A stretch of 64,000 bases of DNA from Oribacterium sp. C9 (GTDB taxonomy: Bacteria > Bacillota > Clostridia > Lachnospirales > Lachnospiraceae). Shown here piece by piece: positions 1 through 9,408 of the stretch (position 1 is the stretch's first letter; each line of letters begins with the position of its first letter). The translations under genes were made by a program, and so were the position numbers. The stretch spans positions 54,611 through 118,610 of the forward strand of contig NZ_MUHW01000013.1 in NCBI RefSeq assembly GCF_002007235.1. Reading direction: 5' to 3'. Below the pieces are notes generated by a model that did not search any database, was not told the origin of the DNA, and was given only the letters and a program-made list of their open reading frames with translations.

Positions 1-1483
1 CAGAAAGTGCCTCTACTACAGCTTCCTCGTCTCCGAGAGCGATCATGGAAATGACCTTGCTGTCCTTCTCGAGCTTATCATATCCGTCGAATGAACAGCT
101 AAGCTCAGGATCAAGCTCGTCATATACAGTTGCCGCGTGACCACTGTATTCTGCCATCTTTCCTGACTCGAGTCTGTCCTTACGACCCTGCTTCTTCTGC
201 TGCTCCATGGCTGCCTTGAAGCCCTCTTCGTCAACAGTGAAGCCCTTCTCTTCGAGAATTTCCTTTGTATTGTCTACAGGGAAGCCATATGTATCATAAA
301 GCTTGAACGCATCCTCACCTGAAAGCACCTTCTTGCCTGACTTGGCAAGCTCTGCCTCCATCTCCTCGAGGATCTCCATACCCTGCTCATAAGTCTTTTC
401 AAACTTCTCTTCCTCAGCCTTAACTACGCTGAGAATGAAATCTCTCTTCTCATCAAGCTCCGGATAACCGTCCTTTGATGTCTCGATAACTCTCTCTACA
501 AGTGTAGGAAGGAATGAGCCCTTGATACCGAGCTTTCTTCCATGACGTACTGCACGACGAATGATACGACGGAGTACATAGCCGCGTCCGTTATTTGAAG
601 GCATGATACCGTCAGAGATCATAAATGTCATTGAACGTGAGTGATCTGTGATGATACGGACTGAAATATCAGACTCGTGTGTCTCAGGCTTGTCATACTC
701 GATTCCGCCTGAGATCTCACAGATGAGGTCTCTCAGGCTCTTCAGTGTATCTACATCGAAAATGGATGCAACATCCTGAACAGCAACCGCAAGTCTCTCG
801 AGACCCATACCTGTATCGATGTTCTTCTGGTCAAGATCGGTATAATGATTCTCGCCGTCGTTGTTGAACTGGGTAAATACGATGTTCCATACCTCCATGA
901 AACGATCGCCTTCACCACCCATTACATCCTCAGGGCCGTTTCCGTACTTCTCTCCACGATCATAATAGATCTCTGAACATGGACCGCAAGGACCTGAACC
1001 ATGCTCCCAGAAGTTGTCCTCCTTGCCGAACTTATAAATACGCTCAGCAGGAATATGCATATCGTTAAGCCAGATGTTGTATGCCTCTTCGTCATCAACA
1101 TAAACTGACGGATAAAGTCTCTCCGGATCGAGTCCGACTCTCTCTGTGAGGAACTCCCATGCCCATGGAATAGCTTCTTTCTTAAAGTAGTCGCCGAATG
1201 AGAAGTTTCCGAGCATCTCAAAATATGTACCGTGGCGAGCTGTCTTTCCTACGTTCTCCAGATCTCCTGTACGGATACACTTCTGGCATGTTGTGACTCT
1301 GCGTCTCGGCGGAATCTCCTGACCGGTGAACCATGGCTTCATCGGTGCCATACCTGAATTGATAATGAGCAATGAATTGTCATTATGCGGAACCAGTGAG
1401 AAACTGTTTAAGCGTAAGCATCCCTTCTCCTCAAAGAAGCTAAGGAACAGTTCACGTAATTCATTTACGCCTCTGTACTGCAT
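1..1483 (-). CDS. alaS: Alanine--tRNA ligase, 3' part cut off by window edge
   Basis: This cytoplasmic enzyme charges tRNA-Ala with alanine. About 494 N-terminal residues are visible. The class II catalytic core includes the GTYFEMLGNFSFGDYF stretch (motif 2 region), followed by the tRNA-recognition helical region. The C-terminal editing and oligomerisation domains lie beyond base 1, so this is a truncation by the window, not a broken gene. The ATG at 1483 begins MQYRGVNELR and is preceded by GAGGAG at a normal distance. A good promoter lies just upstream, so the gene has its own transcription start. The leader is short and I see no T-box. Identity is certain from sequence conservation. Confidence 0.97.
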   Translation of the reverse strand, partial: MQYRGVNELRELFLSFFEEKGCLRLNSFSLVPHNDNSLLIINSGMAPMKPWFTGQEIPPRRRVTTCQKCIRTGDLENVGKTARHGTYFEMLGNFSFGDYFKKEAIPWAWEFLTERVGLDPERLYPSVYVDDEEAYNIWLNDMHIPAERIYKFGKEDNFWEHGSGPCGPCSEIYYDRGEKYGNGPEDVMGGEGDRFMEVWNIVFTQFNNDGENHYTDLDQKNIDTGMGLERLAVAVQDVASIFDVDTLKSLRDLICEISGGIEYDKPETHESDISVRIITDHSRSMTFMISDGIMPSNNGRGYVLRRIIRRAVRHGRKLGIKGSFLPTLVERVIETSKDGYPELDEKRDFILSVVKAEEEKFEKTYEQGMEILEEMEAELAKSGKKVLSGEDAFKLYDTYGFPVDNTKEILEEKGFTVDEEGFKAAMEQQKKQGRKDRLESGKMAEYSGHAATVYDELDPELSCSFDGYDKLEKDSKVISMIALGDEEAVVEALS

Positions 1484-1550
1484 TATTATAATCTCCTCGT
1501 GTTTTCTAAGTAATTAAGCCATTTATGGCATAATAGACATTAACTTGTAA

Positions 1551-1579
1551 AATATACCACAGTGATTTTTAACTTGCAA
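1551..1579 (-). promoter_or_regulatory. Promoter of alaS
   Basis: On the minus strand, TTGCAA and TATATT are separated by 17 bases, about 70 bases before the alaS start. The site overlaps the last codons of the upstream small membrane protein gene. Predicted by eye only. Confidence 0.6.
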
Positions 1580-2138
1580 GATAGGATGCATAATCTTTAA
1601 CAAGGTCATTACAATGCTCTCTCGTGAGCCTTATGTGCCTGTCCAGATAGTCTATCTCTTCCATAAAACTGACCTTATTCTGTCCCACTGCCTTCATGCA
1701 CTCATGATTTCTGGAAACAAGAAAAGTATTCTCCGCATCAAAGAACTCTTTCTTCTCTGCTTCATTCATCCCGGATGCTATATCATCCGAAAGTGCCTTG
1801 AGCTCTCTATCCCATAGCTCGGAGATCTTTCTGTAGCCATCCTTCGTCCCCACATCCTGACCTCTTCCTGCCATACGTCTGTAGAGCTCATCTATCTCTC
1901 CAAAATGAATATCATATTTCCTGATGAGATCCTCATCACTTTCTTCAGTCTCTGCCTCGACCGTTGCAACTATGAACTGCTCTTCGGTCTCTGCCTGTAC
2001 AACAGTCGAAGCCGCCCCGGCCTCATAGGAGGCAAGCTTGTTCTTAAGCACTATTTTTATCCCCAGTGTGATGATGGTACATACAAGACAAAGTACCATT
2101 ATCCCCCAAAGGGTCCTTTTTGATATTCTGTTAAACAT
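1569..2138 (-). CDS. Small membrane-anchored protein, LprI/DUF1311-like C-terminus
   Basis: This is a 189-residue protein of unknown function. Residues about 10-31 form one hydrophobic segment behind a basic N-terminus (MFNRISKR), so it is probably anchored with the rest outside. A Glu/Thr-rich linker follows. The C-terminal 100 residues have the W-x-x-E-L, ...F-x-x-x-x-x-x-C and L-T-R-x-x-x-x-L spacing typical of the LprI/DUF1311 lysozyme-inhibitor-like fold. That resemblance is tentative and made by eye. I chose the ATG at 2138 because GGAAGG precedes it; a longer reading from 2201 would bury this ribosome site. No terminator separates it from alaS, but alaS has its own promoter. Confidence 0.75.
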   Translation of the reverse strand: MFNRISKRTLWGIMVLCLVCTIITLGIKIVLKNKLASYEAGAASTVVQAETEEQFIVATVEAETEESDEDLIRKYDIHFGEIDELYRRMAGRGQDVGTKDGYRKISELWDRELKALSDDIASGMNEAEKKEFFDAENTFLVSRNHECMKAVGQNKVSFMEEIDYLDRHIRLTREHCNDLVKDYASYLAS

Positions 2139-2221
2139 ATATAAACCCTTCCGTCTGTGACGCGAAAAACGAGTTCGGATATCGAATTTCACGGATATCA
2201 TATTATTACATTTACATGAAT

Positions 2222-2251
2222 TTTAAAAGCCCCTGCGCATAGCGCAGGAGC
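2222..2251 (-). terminator. Terminator after the beta-CASP nuclease gene
   Basis: A stem CCTGCGC/GCGCAGG with outer GC pairs and a short loop is followed on the minus strand by TTTT, 27 bases after the stop codon at 2278. Confidence 0.65.
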
Positions 2252-2277
2252 CGAAACATTATCATATGACACAGCTG

Positions 2278-3906
2278 TCACCTTATCCACTTGTCGTAGA
2301 GGTTCAGGATCTGATCCGTAAACTTCGCGAGATCCTTGTTGGTGCCTCCGTAATTTGCCTTGATAGCCACGAGGAGCTTGTTGTATGCAGACATAAGTCT
2401 GTCGAAGGCTGCATCCGAAGACTTTCTTCTTCCCGGTATGCCGCTTGATGAATACTCCACCGCCTTCACTACCTCCACAGGAGCTCCGACGATCTCCCAT
2501 TGATTGGTGGCAAGATTGAAAACGGAACCCGAATACGGGCAATCCACCGTATATCCCAGCTTTTCATGTATAATTTCTGACAATGCCTTCATCGCGCCAT
2601 CATCACCATGCACCAGGAATACTCTGTCCGGTCTGTTAAGGTCATATGCGGATATCCACTTGAGAAGGCTATCCTGATCCGCGTGGGAGGACATGGCCGG
2701 CATACGGGCTATCTCCGCCCTTACAGCGATCTCATCACCGAACATCTTTACATAATCCGCGCCGTCCAGAAGTATCCTTCCGAGAGTACCTTCAGCCTGA
2801 TAGCCCGCAAACACTATAGTTGAGGCCGGCTTCCACAGATTGTACTTTATATGGTGACGTATACGGCCCGCATCACACATTCCGGAAGCGGAAATGATGA
2901 CCTTGGGGGTCTCGTCGAAATTGATCATCTTTGATTCTTCCGATGTAATGGAAAGATTAAGTCCCTTAAAGGCTATGGGGTTGATTCCGCTCAGTACCAG
3001 CTCCCTCGTCTCATCATCATAGCAATCCGCCAGATTTCTGGTGAAAACATGAGTAGCCTCCACCGCCAAAGGACTGTCCACATAAACCGGAAAATCTCCG
3101 TGACCCTTTATCAGCTTGTTGCACTTTATCTGCCTGTAAAGGTAAAGAAGCTCCTGAGTCCTGCCCACAGCAAAGGCAGGGATAACTACATTACCACCTC
3201 TGTCCAGAGTCCTCTGAGTGATATTGACAAGATCTGCCACATGGTCAACATTTTTATCATGAAATCTGTCGCCATAGGTAGATTCCATGACCACATAATC
3301 CGCATCTCTTATATACTGCGGATCTCTTATGAGCGGTTTGTCCGAATTTCCCAGATCTCCAGAAAAAACTATCTTCTTTGAAACCCCGTTCTCTCTGATC
3401 ATCACCTCTATGGATGCCGAACCCAAAAGATGCCCCGCATCCGTAAAGCGAACCTTCACAGCGTCACTCAGCTCAACCACCTTGTTATAGTCAACGCCCT
3501 GAAAATGATCCAGAACTCCATTTACATCATTGAGATCATAGATAGGAACCTCATCCTCAAATCCGGCTCTCCGCCCCTTTCTGTTCTTATACTCAACCTC
3601 CTGCATCTGGATGTGAGCAGAATCTCTCAGCATGATGTTGGCGAGATCCTCTGTAGCCTTGGTGGTGATTACCGTTCCATGAAATCCGTTCTTGTATGCA
3701 TAGGGAATCATTCCCGAGTGATCGATGTGCGCGTGGGTCAAAAGTATGTAATCCACGTCAGAATACTTGATAGGCAGCGCTGCAGTTTCATAATGCTTAA
3801 CCCCCTGCTGCATACCGCAATCTATAAGTATCTTTAGTCCTGCCGCATGAAGATAATGTAATGAACCGGTTACTTCATGATCTGCTCCGATAAAATATAG
3901 CTTCAT
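2278..3906 (-). CDS. Metallo-beta-lactamase-fold RNA nuclease (beta-CASP, CPSF-like)
   Basis: This 542-residue protein belongs to the metallo-beta-lactamase/beta-CASP family that includes archaeal and eukaryotic CPSF nucleases and their bacterial relatives. It probably cuts or trims RNA in the cytoplasm. The zinc motif HAHIDH is at residues 58-63. Other metal ligands follow (DAGHLLGSA, FSGDLGNS), then the beta-CASP insert and an RMMBL-type motif SSHADQD near residue 410. It is not a standard RNase J by length or start. The ATG at 3906 has GGAGG eight bases upstream; the GTG at 3915 overlaps that ribosome site, so I rejected it. A terminator-like hairpin sits just before the ribosome site. Confidence 0.88.
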   Translation of the reverse strand: MKLYFIGADHEVTGSLHYLHAAGLKILIDCGMQQGVKHYETAALPIKYSDVDYILLTHAHIDHSGMIPYAYKNGFHGTVITTKATEDLANIMLRDSAHIQMQEVEYKNRKGRRAGFEDEVPIYDLNDVNGVLDHFQGVDYNKVVELSDAVKVRFTDAGHLLGSASIEVMIRENGVSKKIVFSGDLGNSDKPLIRDPQYIRDADYVVMESTYGDRFHDKNVDHVADLVNITQRTLDRGGNVVIPAFAVGRTQELLYLYRQIKCNKLIKGHGDFPVYVDSPLAVEATHVFTRNLADCYDDETRELVLSGINPIAFKGLNLSITSEESKMINFDETPKVIISASGMCDAGRIRHHIKYNLWKPASTIVFAGYQAEGTLGRILLDGADYVKMFGDEIAVRAEIARMPAMSSHADQDSLLKWISAYDLNRPDRVFLVHGDDGAMKALSEIIHEKLGYTVDCPYSGSVFNLATNQWEIVGAPVEVVKAVEYSSSGIPGRRKSSDAAFDRLMSAYNKLLVAIKANYGGTNKDLAKFTDQILNLYDKWIR

Positions 3907-3926
3907 GTTGTTCACCTCCGGGTATT

Positions 3927-3969
3927 AAAAAACTCTGCTGATATAATAATTATATCAACAGAGTTTTTT
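3927..3969. terminator. Strong bidirectional terminator after livF, inside the leader of the nuclease gene
   Basis: AAAAAACTCTG (3927-3937) pairs with CAGAGTTTTTT (3959-3969), and an inner TGATATA/TATATCA pairing leaves a five-base loop. It can stop liv transcription. It also lies only about ten bases upstream of the ribosome site of the next gene, which is unusual. Confidence 0.8.
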
Positions 3970-4113
3970 GAATTCCACTTTTCGGGTTTTAATTTTAGAA
4001 TGTTTTTTCTAATTTTAATTCTTTTTGAAAATATTTTGCGCAGCCGTTTTTTCCGGCCTCTCCTTCAGCACATCAGTCACTAAGAAAGCTGAAAAGCAAA
4101 CAAAACATTTGCA

Positions 4114-4827
4114 TCATTCGGAAAGATATGCCGCCTTTACCTTCGGATCGTTGGCAAGATCCTGAGCCGCTCCCTCTATGGTGATATTTCCGGTCTCCAG
4201 AACATATGCGCGGTCAGCTATGGACAGCGCCTTGTTGGCATTCTGTTCTACCAGAAGCACAGTAACGCCGGAATCATGGATCTTCTCAATGATGTTGAAG
4301 ATCTCATTTACATAGATAGGCGAAAGTCCCATGGAAGGCTCGTCCAGAACCACCATTTCAGGATTGCTCATGAGAGCTCTTCCCATGGCGAGCATCTGCT
4401 GCTCACCGCCGGAAAGTGTTCCTGCCATCTGATTCTTACGTTCCAGAAGTCTCGGGAAATGCTCGTAAACAGTCTTAAGTGTAGCCTCGATGCCATCCTT
4501 GTCCTTACGGGTATAGGCACCAAGCATCAGATTCTGGTATACGGACAATGTTGCGAAAACTCTTCTTCCCTCAGGAACGTGAGCAAGTCCGTTTGCCACC
4601 AGCTGATGTCCCGGAGTATGGATGATCTCCCTGCCGTTATACATTACGCTTCCTGATTGTGCAGGAATAAGTCCTGTTATGGTCTGAAGCGTAGTTGTCT
4701 TTCCGGCGCCGTTTGCACCGATCAGCGTAACTATCTCTCCCTTGTTGACATGGAAGGAAACGCCCTTGAGCGCATGGATCACACCATAATATACGTTAAG
4801 ATCCTTAACATCCAACATGATACTCAT
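4114..4827 (-). CDS. livF: Branched-chain/neutral amino-acid ABC transporter ATPase LivF
   Basis: At 237 residues this is one of the two cytoplasmic ATPases of a Liv-type importer. It shows Walker A GANGAGKTT near residue 38, the signature LSGGEQQ, Walker B MVVLDEP, and the short C-terminus ending in KAAYLSE typical of LivF. It is the last gene of livKHMGF, beginning 12 bases after livG stops. The ATG at 4827 has a GGGG-rich ribosome site. The exact substrate (leucine, isoleucine, valine, or other neutral amino acids) cannot be read from the ATPases. Confidence 0.95.
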   Translation of the reverse strand: MSIMLDVKDLNVYYGVIHALKGVSFHVNKGEIVTLIGANGAGKTTTLQTITGLIPAQSGSVMYNGREIIHTPGHQLVANGLAHVPEGRRVFATLSVYQNLMLGAYTRKDKDGIEATLKTVYEHFPRLLERKNQMAGTLSGGEQQMLAMGRALMSNPEMVVLDEPSMGLSPIYVNEIFNIIEKIHDSGVTVLLVEQNANKALSIADRAYVLETGNITIEGAAQDLANDPKVKAAYLSE

Positions 4828-4839
4828 TTCATTTCCCCC

Positions 4840-5601
4840 TTAATCACCAAGATATGCCTTTACTACTTCAGGATCATGCAGAACGTCCTGAGTCTGTCCC
4901 TGCTTTAAGACCTGGCCGAAGTTAAGGACAGTAAGTCTGTCGCAGATACCTGAAACAAGCTTCATATCATGCTCGATAAGGAGTATGGTCATATCGAACT
5001 TATCACGAACGAGTCTTATGGTATTCATAAGCTCTTCTGTTTCATTGGGGTTCATGCCCGCTGCCGGCTCATCCAAAAGGAGAAGCTTCGGGTCTGTGGC
5101 AAGAGCTCTTGCGATCTCCAGCTTTCTCTGCTGTCCGTAAGGAAGGTTGGATGCCTTATAATTACAGAATCCGTCAAGATCAAAGACCTTGAGAAGACTA
5201 AGAGCCTTCTCATCCATCTCCCTCTCTATCTTACGGAACTTAGGTGTTCTGAAGATTCCGTCCAATGTTGAATACTCGTGTCTGTTATGAAGTCCCACCT
5301 TGACATTATCGAGAACGGAAAGCTGGGAAAACAGCCTGATGTTCTGGAAGGTTCTCGCGATACCCTTCTTGCTTATGGCCTCACAGTCTAGACCTGTGAT
5401 ATTGTCATCTCCGAGAACTATCTGTCCGCTGGTAGGCTGATAAACGCCTGTCAGCAGATTAAAAACCGTGGTCTTTCCCGCACCGTTAGGTCCTATGAGA
5501 CCGTATAATTCATTCTTTTCAATCTCGACATTGAAGTTGTCTACTGCCTTTAATCCACCAAAGGAGATACCGAGACTGTCAACCTTGAGCATCGCAGCCA
5601 T
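4840..5601 (-). CDS. livG: Branched-chain/neutral amino-acid ABC transporter ATPase LivG
   Basis: This is the 253-residue partner ATPase of LivF. It has Walker A GPNGAGKTT, Walker B LLLLDEPAAGMNP, and the variant signature LPYGQQRKLE that replaces LSGGQ in LivG proteins. The C-terminus DPEVVKAYLGD is also characteristic. The ATG at 5601 begins right after the livM stop, and its ribosome site GGAGAG lies inside the end of livM, so translation is probably coupled. Confidence 0.95.
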   Translation of the reverse strand: MAAMLKVDSLGISFGGLKAVDNFNVEIEKNELYGLIGPNGAGKTTVFNLLTGVYQPTSGQIVLGDDNITGLDCEAISKKGIARTFQNIRLFSQLSVLDNVKVGLHNRHEYSTLDGIFRTPKFRKIEREMDEKALSLLKVFDLDGFCNYKASNLPYGQQRKLEIARALATDPKLLLLDEPAAGMNPNETEELMNTIRLVRDKFDMTILLIEHDMKLVSGICDRLTVLNFGQVLKQGQTQDVLHDPEVVKAYLGD

Positions 5602-5602
5602 A

Positions 5603-6682
5603 TCAATTACTCTCCTTTCCGTTTACTTTTTTGTTCTTTCCGAAACTCATCATGATCCTCTCACGGTACTGTATCCATGATGGTGCTGATGTACAGAGCA
5701 TCATAAGTATGAGAACGACCGCATAGATCAGCATACGGTAATCGCTGAGACCTCTCAAAAGCTCAGGAAGTACAGTGAGTACCACTGCCGCCACAACGGA
5801 ACCTCTGATATTTCCGATACCGCCCATAACAACGAATACAAGGATCATGATGGACTGGTTGTATCCGAAATTCTTCGGAAGCGCCTGAAGTGAGCTCAGG
5901 TTATGAGCATAAAGAACACCGCCGACTCCCGCTATTGCAGCAGAAATGGTAAAAGCCAGAAGCTTGAATTTTGTGGCATTGAGACCTACTGACTCTGCGG
6001 CGATCCTGTTGTCTCTTATAGCCATAACAGCACGTCCTGTCCTTGAATTGATAAGGTTCAGCACTATGAAGAGCACGATAAGAAGAAGGATCACACCGAT
6101 GGTGAAGTTCGAGTTCTTAGGTGTTCCGGTGATTCCCTGTGCACCCTTTATGATGATGGTGCCGCCGTCCATATTTAAGTGCATACTGTCTTCCAGTGAA
6201 AAATGAAGACCGTTTGCATCGATACCGAAGTACAAAGCATTGACGAGGTTCTTGATGATCTCACCAAAGGCAAGGGTTACGATGGCGAGGTAATCGCCCT
6301 TCAGTCTCAGAACCGGGATACCTATGAGGAATCCGAAAAAAGCAGCTGTCACCGCGCCTATAACTATGGCGATGAAAAATCTGAGTCCCTCAGGCATGGA
6401 TGTTGACTTCATGATCATTGACCATGTGGAGCTTGCAAAGGCTCCTATACACATAAATCCCGCATGTCCGAGAGAAAGCTCTCCCGAGATACCTACCACG
6501 AGGTTAAGACTCACCGCAAGTATGGAATAGATACAGAGAGGAACCAGAAGTCCCTTGAAAAGGGAGCTTACGTTTCCCGTATTTATCATTATCTCAACAA
6601 TTACGTAGGCAATGATCACCATAGCGAAAGTGATCAGATTACTACGGGTGATCTTCTTCTTTTCAGCAATAACTTTATCCAT
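5603..6682 (-). CDS. livM: Branched-chain/neutral amino-acid ABC transporter permease LivM
   Basis: This 359-residue inner-membrane permease has about ten hydrophobic segments and the family hallmarks NLVVGISGELSLGHAGFM and IRDNRIAAESVGLN (the loop that contacts the ATPases). It pairs with LivH to form the channel. It lies between livH and livG. The ribosome site GGAG is somewhat far from the ATG, but the six-base gap to livH suggests coupled translation. Confidence 0.94.
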   Translation of the reverse strand: MDKVIAEKKKITRSNLITFAMVIIAYVIVEIMINTGNVSSLFKGLLVPLCIYSILAVSLNLVVGISGELSLGHAGFMCIGAFASSTWSMIMKSTSMPEGLRFFIAIVIGAVTAAFFGFLIGIPVLRLKGDYLAIVTLAFGEIIKNLVNALYFGIDANGLHFSLEDSMHLNMDGGTIIIKGAQGITGTPKNSNFTIGVILLLIVLFIVLNLINSRTGRAVMAIRDNRIAAESVGLNATKFKLLAFTISAAIAGVGGVLYAHNLSSLQALPKNFGYNQSIMILVFVVMGGIGNIRGSVVAAVVLTVLPELLRGLSDYRMLIYAVVLILMMLCTSAPSWIQYRERIMMSFGKNKKVNGKESN

Positions 6683-6688
6683 CTGATG

Positions 6689-7573
6689 TCACACTTTCTC
6701 CATAATCTTCTTTCCGAGTATTCCTGTAGGCTTGACCAAAAGCACGATGATGAGCACAGAGAATACGATGGCATCTGAAAGCTTGGATGAAATATAAGCT
6801 TTCGCAAGGTTCTCAAGCACTCCGAGGATGATGCCTCCGATGAAGGCTCCCGGAATAGAACCGATTCCACCAAGAACCGCTGCAACGAAGGCCTTGATAC
6901 CGGGCATAGCTCCTGTGGTAGGTGTCAATGTAGGATACGCCGAACAAAGAAGGATACCACCGATGGCTGCGAGAGCCGAGCCGATGGCGAAGGTAAGAGA
7001 GATCGTTCCGTTTACATCAACGCCCATAAGAGTTGCAGCACCCTTATCCTCGGAAACAGCCAGCATAGCCTGTCCTGCCTTTGTCTTATTGATAAAAGTA
7101 ACCAGACACACAACTATGATCACGCATGTAACGATGGTGACAACAGTCTCGCCTGAAACTGTGAGCTGTCCTCCGGCAAGCTTTATAGGCTCAATGCCTA
7201 CAAATGAGGTGAAGCTCTTCGGATTTGCCGTGAATATAAGCTGTGCCAGATTCTGAAGCAGATAGGAAACACCTATCGCCGTAATGAGAACAGACAGCGA
7301 ATTCGCCTTACGAAGAGGCTTATATGCAATTTTCTCAATGGAGATTCCAAGTAAAGTACACACGACCATGCTGACCAGCACTGCGACAGGGACGGGAAGA
7401 CCCAGGCTGTTAAGGGCAATAAAAGCCGCATAGCCTCCCACCATAAGGATGTCACCATGTGCAAAATTCAGCATCTTGGCGATACCGTAAACCATGGTAT
7501 ACCCAAGAGCTATGATCGCATATACCGATCCAAGACTCAATCCATTGAGCAGATATGAAATAAAACTCATCAT
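6689..7573 (-). CDS. livH: Branched-chain/neutral amino-acid ABC transporter permease LivH
   Basis: This 294-residue permease begins MMSFISYLLNGLSLG and carries YGIAKMLNFAHGDILMVG, the conserved LivH N-terminal signature, plus GGIGSIPGAFIGG near the C-terminus. It has about eight membrane segments. GAGGTAGCAAAG precedes the ATG. A hairpin lies between it and livK, which often gives a higher yield of the binding protein than of the membrane parts. Confidence 0.94.
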   Translation of the reverse strand: MMSFISYLLNGLSLGSVYAIIALGYTMVYGIAKMLNFAHGDILMVGGYAAFIALNSLGLPVPVAVLVSMVVCTLLGISIEKIAYKPLRKANSLSVLITAIGVSYLLQNLAQLIFTANPKSFTSFVGIEPIKLAGGQLTVSGETVVTIVTCVIIVVCLVTFINKTKAGQAMLAVSEDKGAATLMGVDVNGTISLTFAIGSALAAIGGILLCSAYPTLTPTTGAMPGIKAFVAAVLGGIGSIPGAFIGGIILGVLENLAKAYISSKLSDAIVFSVLIIVLLVKPTGILGKKIMEKV

Positions 7574-7710
7574 CTTTGCTACCTCTTCGTTTCCTGCTTA
7601 TAATAAAAATTCCGACTAAAACCTGTAATTATATAAAGAAAACCATCCTAGTCATTAAAGAATTCCTCATGCATCAAAGCCGCACAAGGAATCGGTATAC
7701 TTATGCACTA

Positions 7711-7738
7711 AAAGGGCCGCTCCGGAAAGCAACCCTTT
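7711..7738 (-). terminator. Intercistronic hairpin between livK and livH
   Basis: Eleven pairs (AAAGGGTTGCT with AGCGGCCCTTT on the minus strand, two G-T) close a six-base loop and are followed by only TTTT. It is more likely a partial terminator or a 3' stabiliser of livK mRNA than a full stop, since the operon continues. Confidence 0.55.
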
Positions 7739-7792
7739 ATGCTTAAAACCTATGCTAATGAATAACCGGGAAATCTTCCCTCAAGTCTGCGA

Positions 7793-9019
7793 TCATTCTG
7801 CGGATACGTATGCGCCATCCTTAATAACTACAGCCTTTGGCTCCTTATCAACGTCACCGCCCTCGTTCCATGTCATACCGGCACCTGTGATACCGTCGTA
7901 TGAAAGGCTCTTGAGCTGCTCTTCAAGAGCTGTTCCGATCTCATCAACAGACTTGTCAGGTGTGAGATTTGCTGCCTCTGCAGCCTTCTTCACGATATAT
8001 ACTGCATCATAAGCGTCTGCTGCAAACTGGATAGGTGTGCTTCCGAAAGCATCCTTATATCTTGTAACGAAGTTTACAGTTGCATCATCTGTTGCATCTG
8101 CTGCAAACGGTGTAAGAAGCATAAGTCCTTCTGCAAGTGATGTATCAAAATTATCAAGTCCAAGGATTCCGTCCATACCATCTACTCCGAAGAATATAGG
8201 CTTGAATCCCATGGTGTTAGCCTGAGTAAGAACGAGAGCTGCCTCTGTGTAGTAGAAAGGAAGGAATGCGAGCTCTGCTCCTGCTGCCTGCATCTTCTGA
8301 AGCTGTGTTGAGAAGTCGGTCTTTGAATCAGCAGTGAACTGCTCTGTATCTACGATCTCGATTCCCTGATTTGCCGCCTCTTTTGCAAATGCCTCATAGA
8401 TACCGCTTGAGTAAACATCTGATGAATCGTAAAGCACCGCAACCTTTGTAGCGAGCTTGTGCTGTCCGATATACTGAGCTGACTTTGTTCCCTGTGCAGG
8501 ATCTGAGAAGCATACTCTGTAAGCATTGGCAGTAGCTGTACAGTCAACTGCAGAACCTGAAGGTGTGATCATGAACATGTTGTCATTCACTGCCTCGGAA
8601 GCAACTGCCATGGTAGGTGAAGATGTTGTAGGTCCTACAAGCACCTGCATGCCCCAGTCCTTGAGTGAGTTGTAAGCATTGACAGCCTTCTCCTGATCAT
8701 GCTCATCATCTGCAGTCTTGAACTCGATCTTGTATCCGTTGATTCCGCCTGCCTCATTGATCTCATCGACAGCAACCTTGGCACCGTTAACAACTGCCTC
8801 GCCGTATAATGCAGCGCCGCCTGTAAGAGGGCCCTGAGAACCGATCTTCCATGTAAGATCTGAAGAAGCAGAACCGCTGTCAGCAGATGTCTCTCCTGCT
8901 GCCGCAGTTGTAGCTGCTGATGTTGAACCTGTTGATGTTGAACCTGTTGATGAAGAACCACATGCTGCAAGTGTTGCTGCCATGGTTCCGGCAAGTAATA
9001 CGCTTAATATTTTTTTCAT
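7793..9019 (-). CDS. livK: Amino-acid ABC transporter substrate-binding lipoprotein LivK/J type
   Basis: This 408-residue extracellular binding protein captures a branched-chain or related amino acid and delivers it to LivHMGF. The signal peptide MKKILSVLLAG...LAAC gives a lipobox with Cys20 as the lipidated residue. A Ser/Thr/Gly/Ala-rich tether follows, then the type I periplasmic-binding fold (IGSQGPLTGGAALYGEAVVNGA, VLVGPTTSSPTMAVA, AVLYDSSDVYS). The ATG at 9019 has GGAGGAG upstream. A sigma-A promoter and a leader of about 120 bases lie upstream. Confidence 0.95.
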   Translation of the reverse strand: MKKILSVLLAGTMAATLAACGSSSTGSTSTGSTSAATTAAAGETSADSGSASSDLTWKIGSQGPLTGGAALYGEAVVNGAKVAVDEINEAGGINGYKIEFKTADDEHDQEKAVNAYNSLKDWGMQVLVGPTTSSPTMAVASEAVNDNMFMITPSGSAVDCTATANAYRVCFSDPAQGTKSAQYIGQHKLATKVAVLYDSSDVYSSGIYEAFAKEAANQGIEIVDTEQFTADSKTDFSTQLQKMQAAGAELAFLPFYYTEAALVLTQANTMGFKPIFFGVDGMDGILGLDNFDTSLAEGLMLLTPFAADATDDATVNFVTRYKDAFGSTPIQFAADAYDAVYIVKKAAEAANLTPDKSVDEIGTALEEQLKSLSYDGITGAGMTWNEGGDVDKEPKAVVIKDGAYVSAE

Positions 9020-9144
9020 ACTATTCTCCTCCTGTGACTATAAAACGGGACCCGAAAACATCCCAACCACATATTTGGAAAGCGTAAAATCGGCTTATTT
9101 CCTAGGTTTTTTAAGCCACATCCCACACTTAAGCTCTTGAGTCG

Positions 9145-9173
9145 ATTATAAAAAACAGGTAATTTAAAGTCAA
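9145..9173 (-). promoter_or_regulatory. Sigma-A promoter of the liv operon
   Basis: TTGACT and a perfect TATAAT are separated by 17 bases. The transcript would have an untranslated leader of about 120 bases containing GGCTTA...TAAGCC and CGGGTCCCG repeats. I recognise no riboswitch in it. Confidence 0.8.
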
Positions 9174-9281
9174 TCGCTTTTATAACGCAAATTAACATTA
9201 TTTTTTATTTTAATAACCTATAGTTATATTCATTATAAGCAAAATCAAGATTACAGCGCGTTTTTAAGAATTTTCATAAGC

Positions 9282-9322
9282 AAAAAAAGCAGCTGCCGGA
9301 GAATGTTCTCTCCAACAGCTGC
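9282..9322 (-). terminator. Terminator of the der-plsY-gpsA operon
   Basis: GCAGCTG pairs with CAGCTGC, GGAGA pairs with TCTCC above it, and the minus strand continues with seven T. It lies 87 bases after the gpsA stop. The rest of 9020-9408 holds only the liv promoter and leader. Confidence 0.85.
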
Positions 9323-9408
9323 ACTATTCTTGTTCAATGAAACTGTCGCTCATTGATCTCATATACCAGACCCTTTACTACAACTTCATTGCTTATTATA
9401 AAAGCAGA

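Noticed and set aside
1484..1568. T-box riboswitch before alaS
   Set aside because: The leader is under 85 bases and has no specifier, T-box core or terminator.
3913..3915. GTG as start of the beta-CASP nuclease
   Set aside because: It overlaps the GGAGG ribosome site, which is ideally placed for the ATG at 3906.
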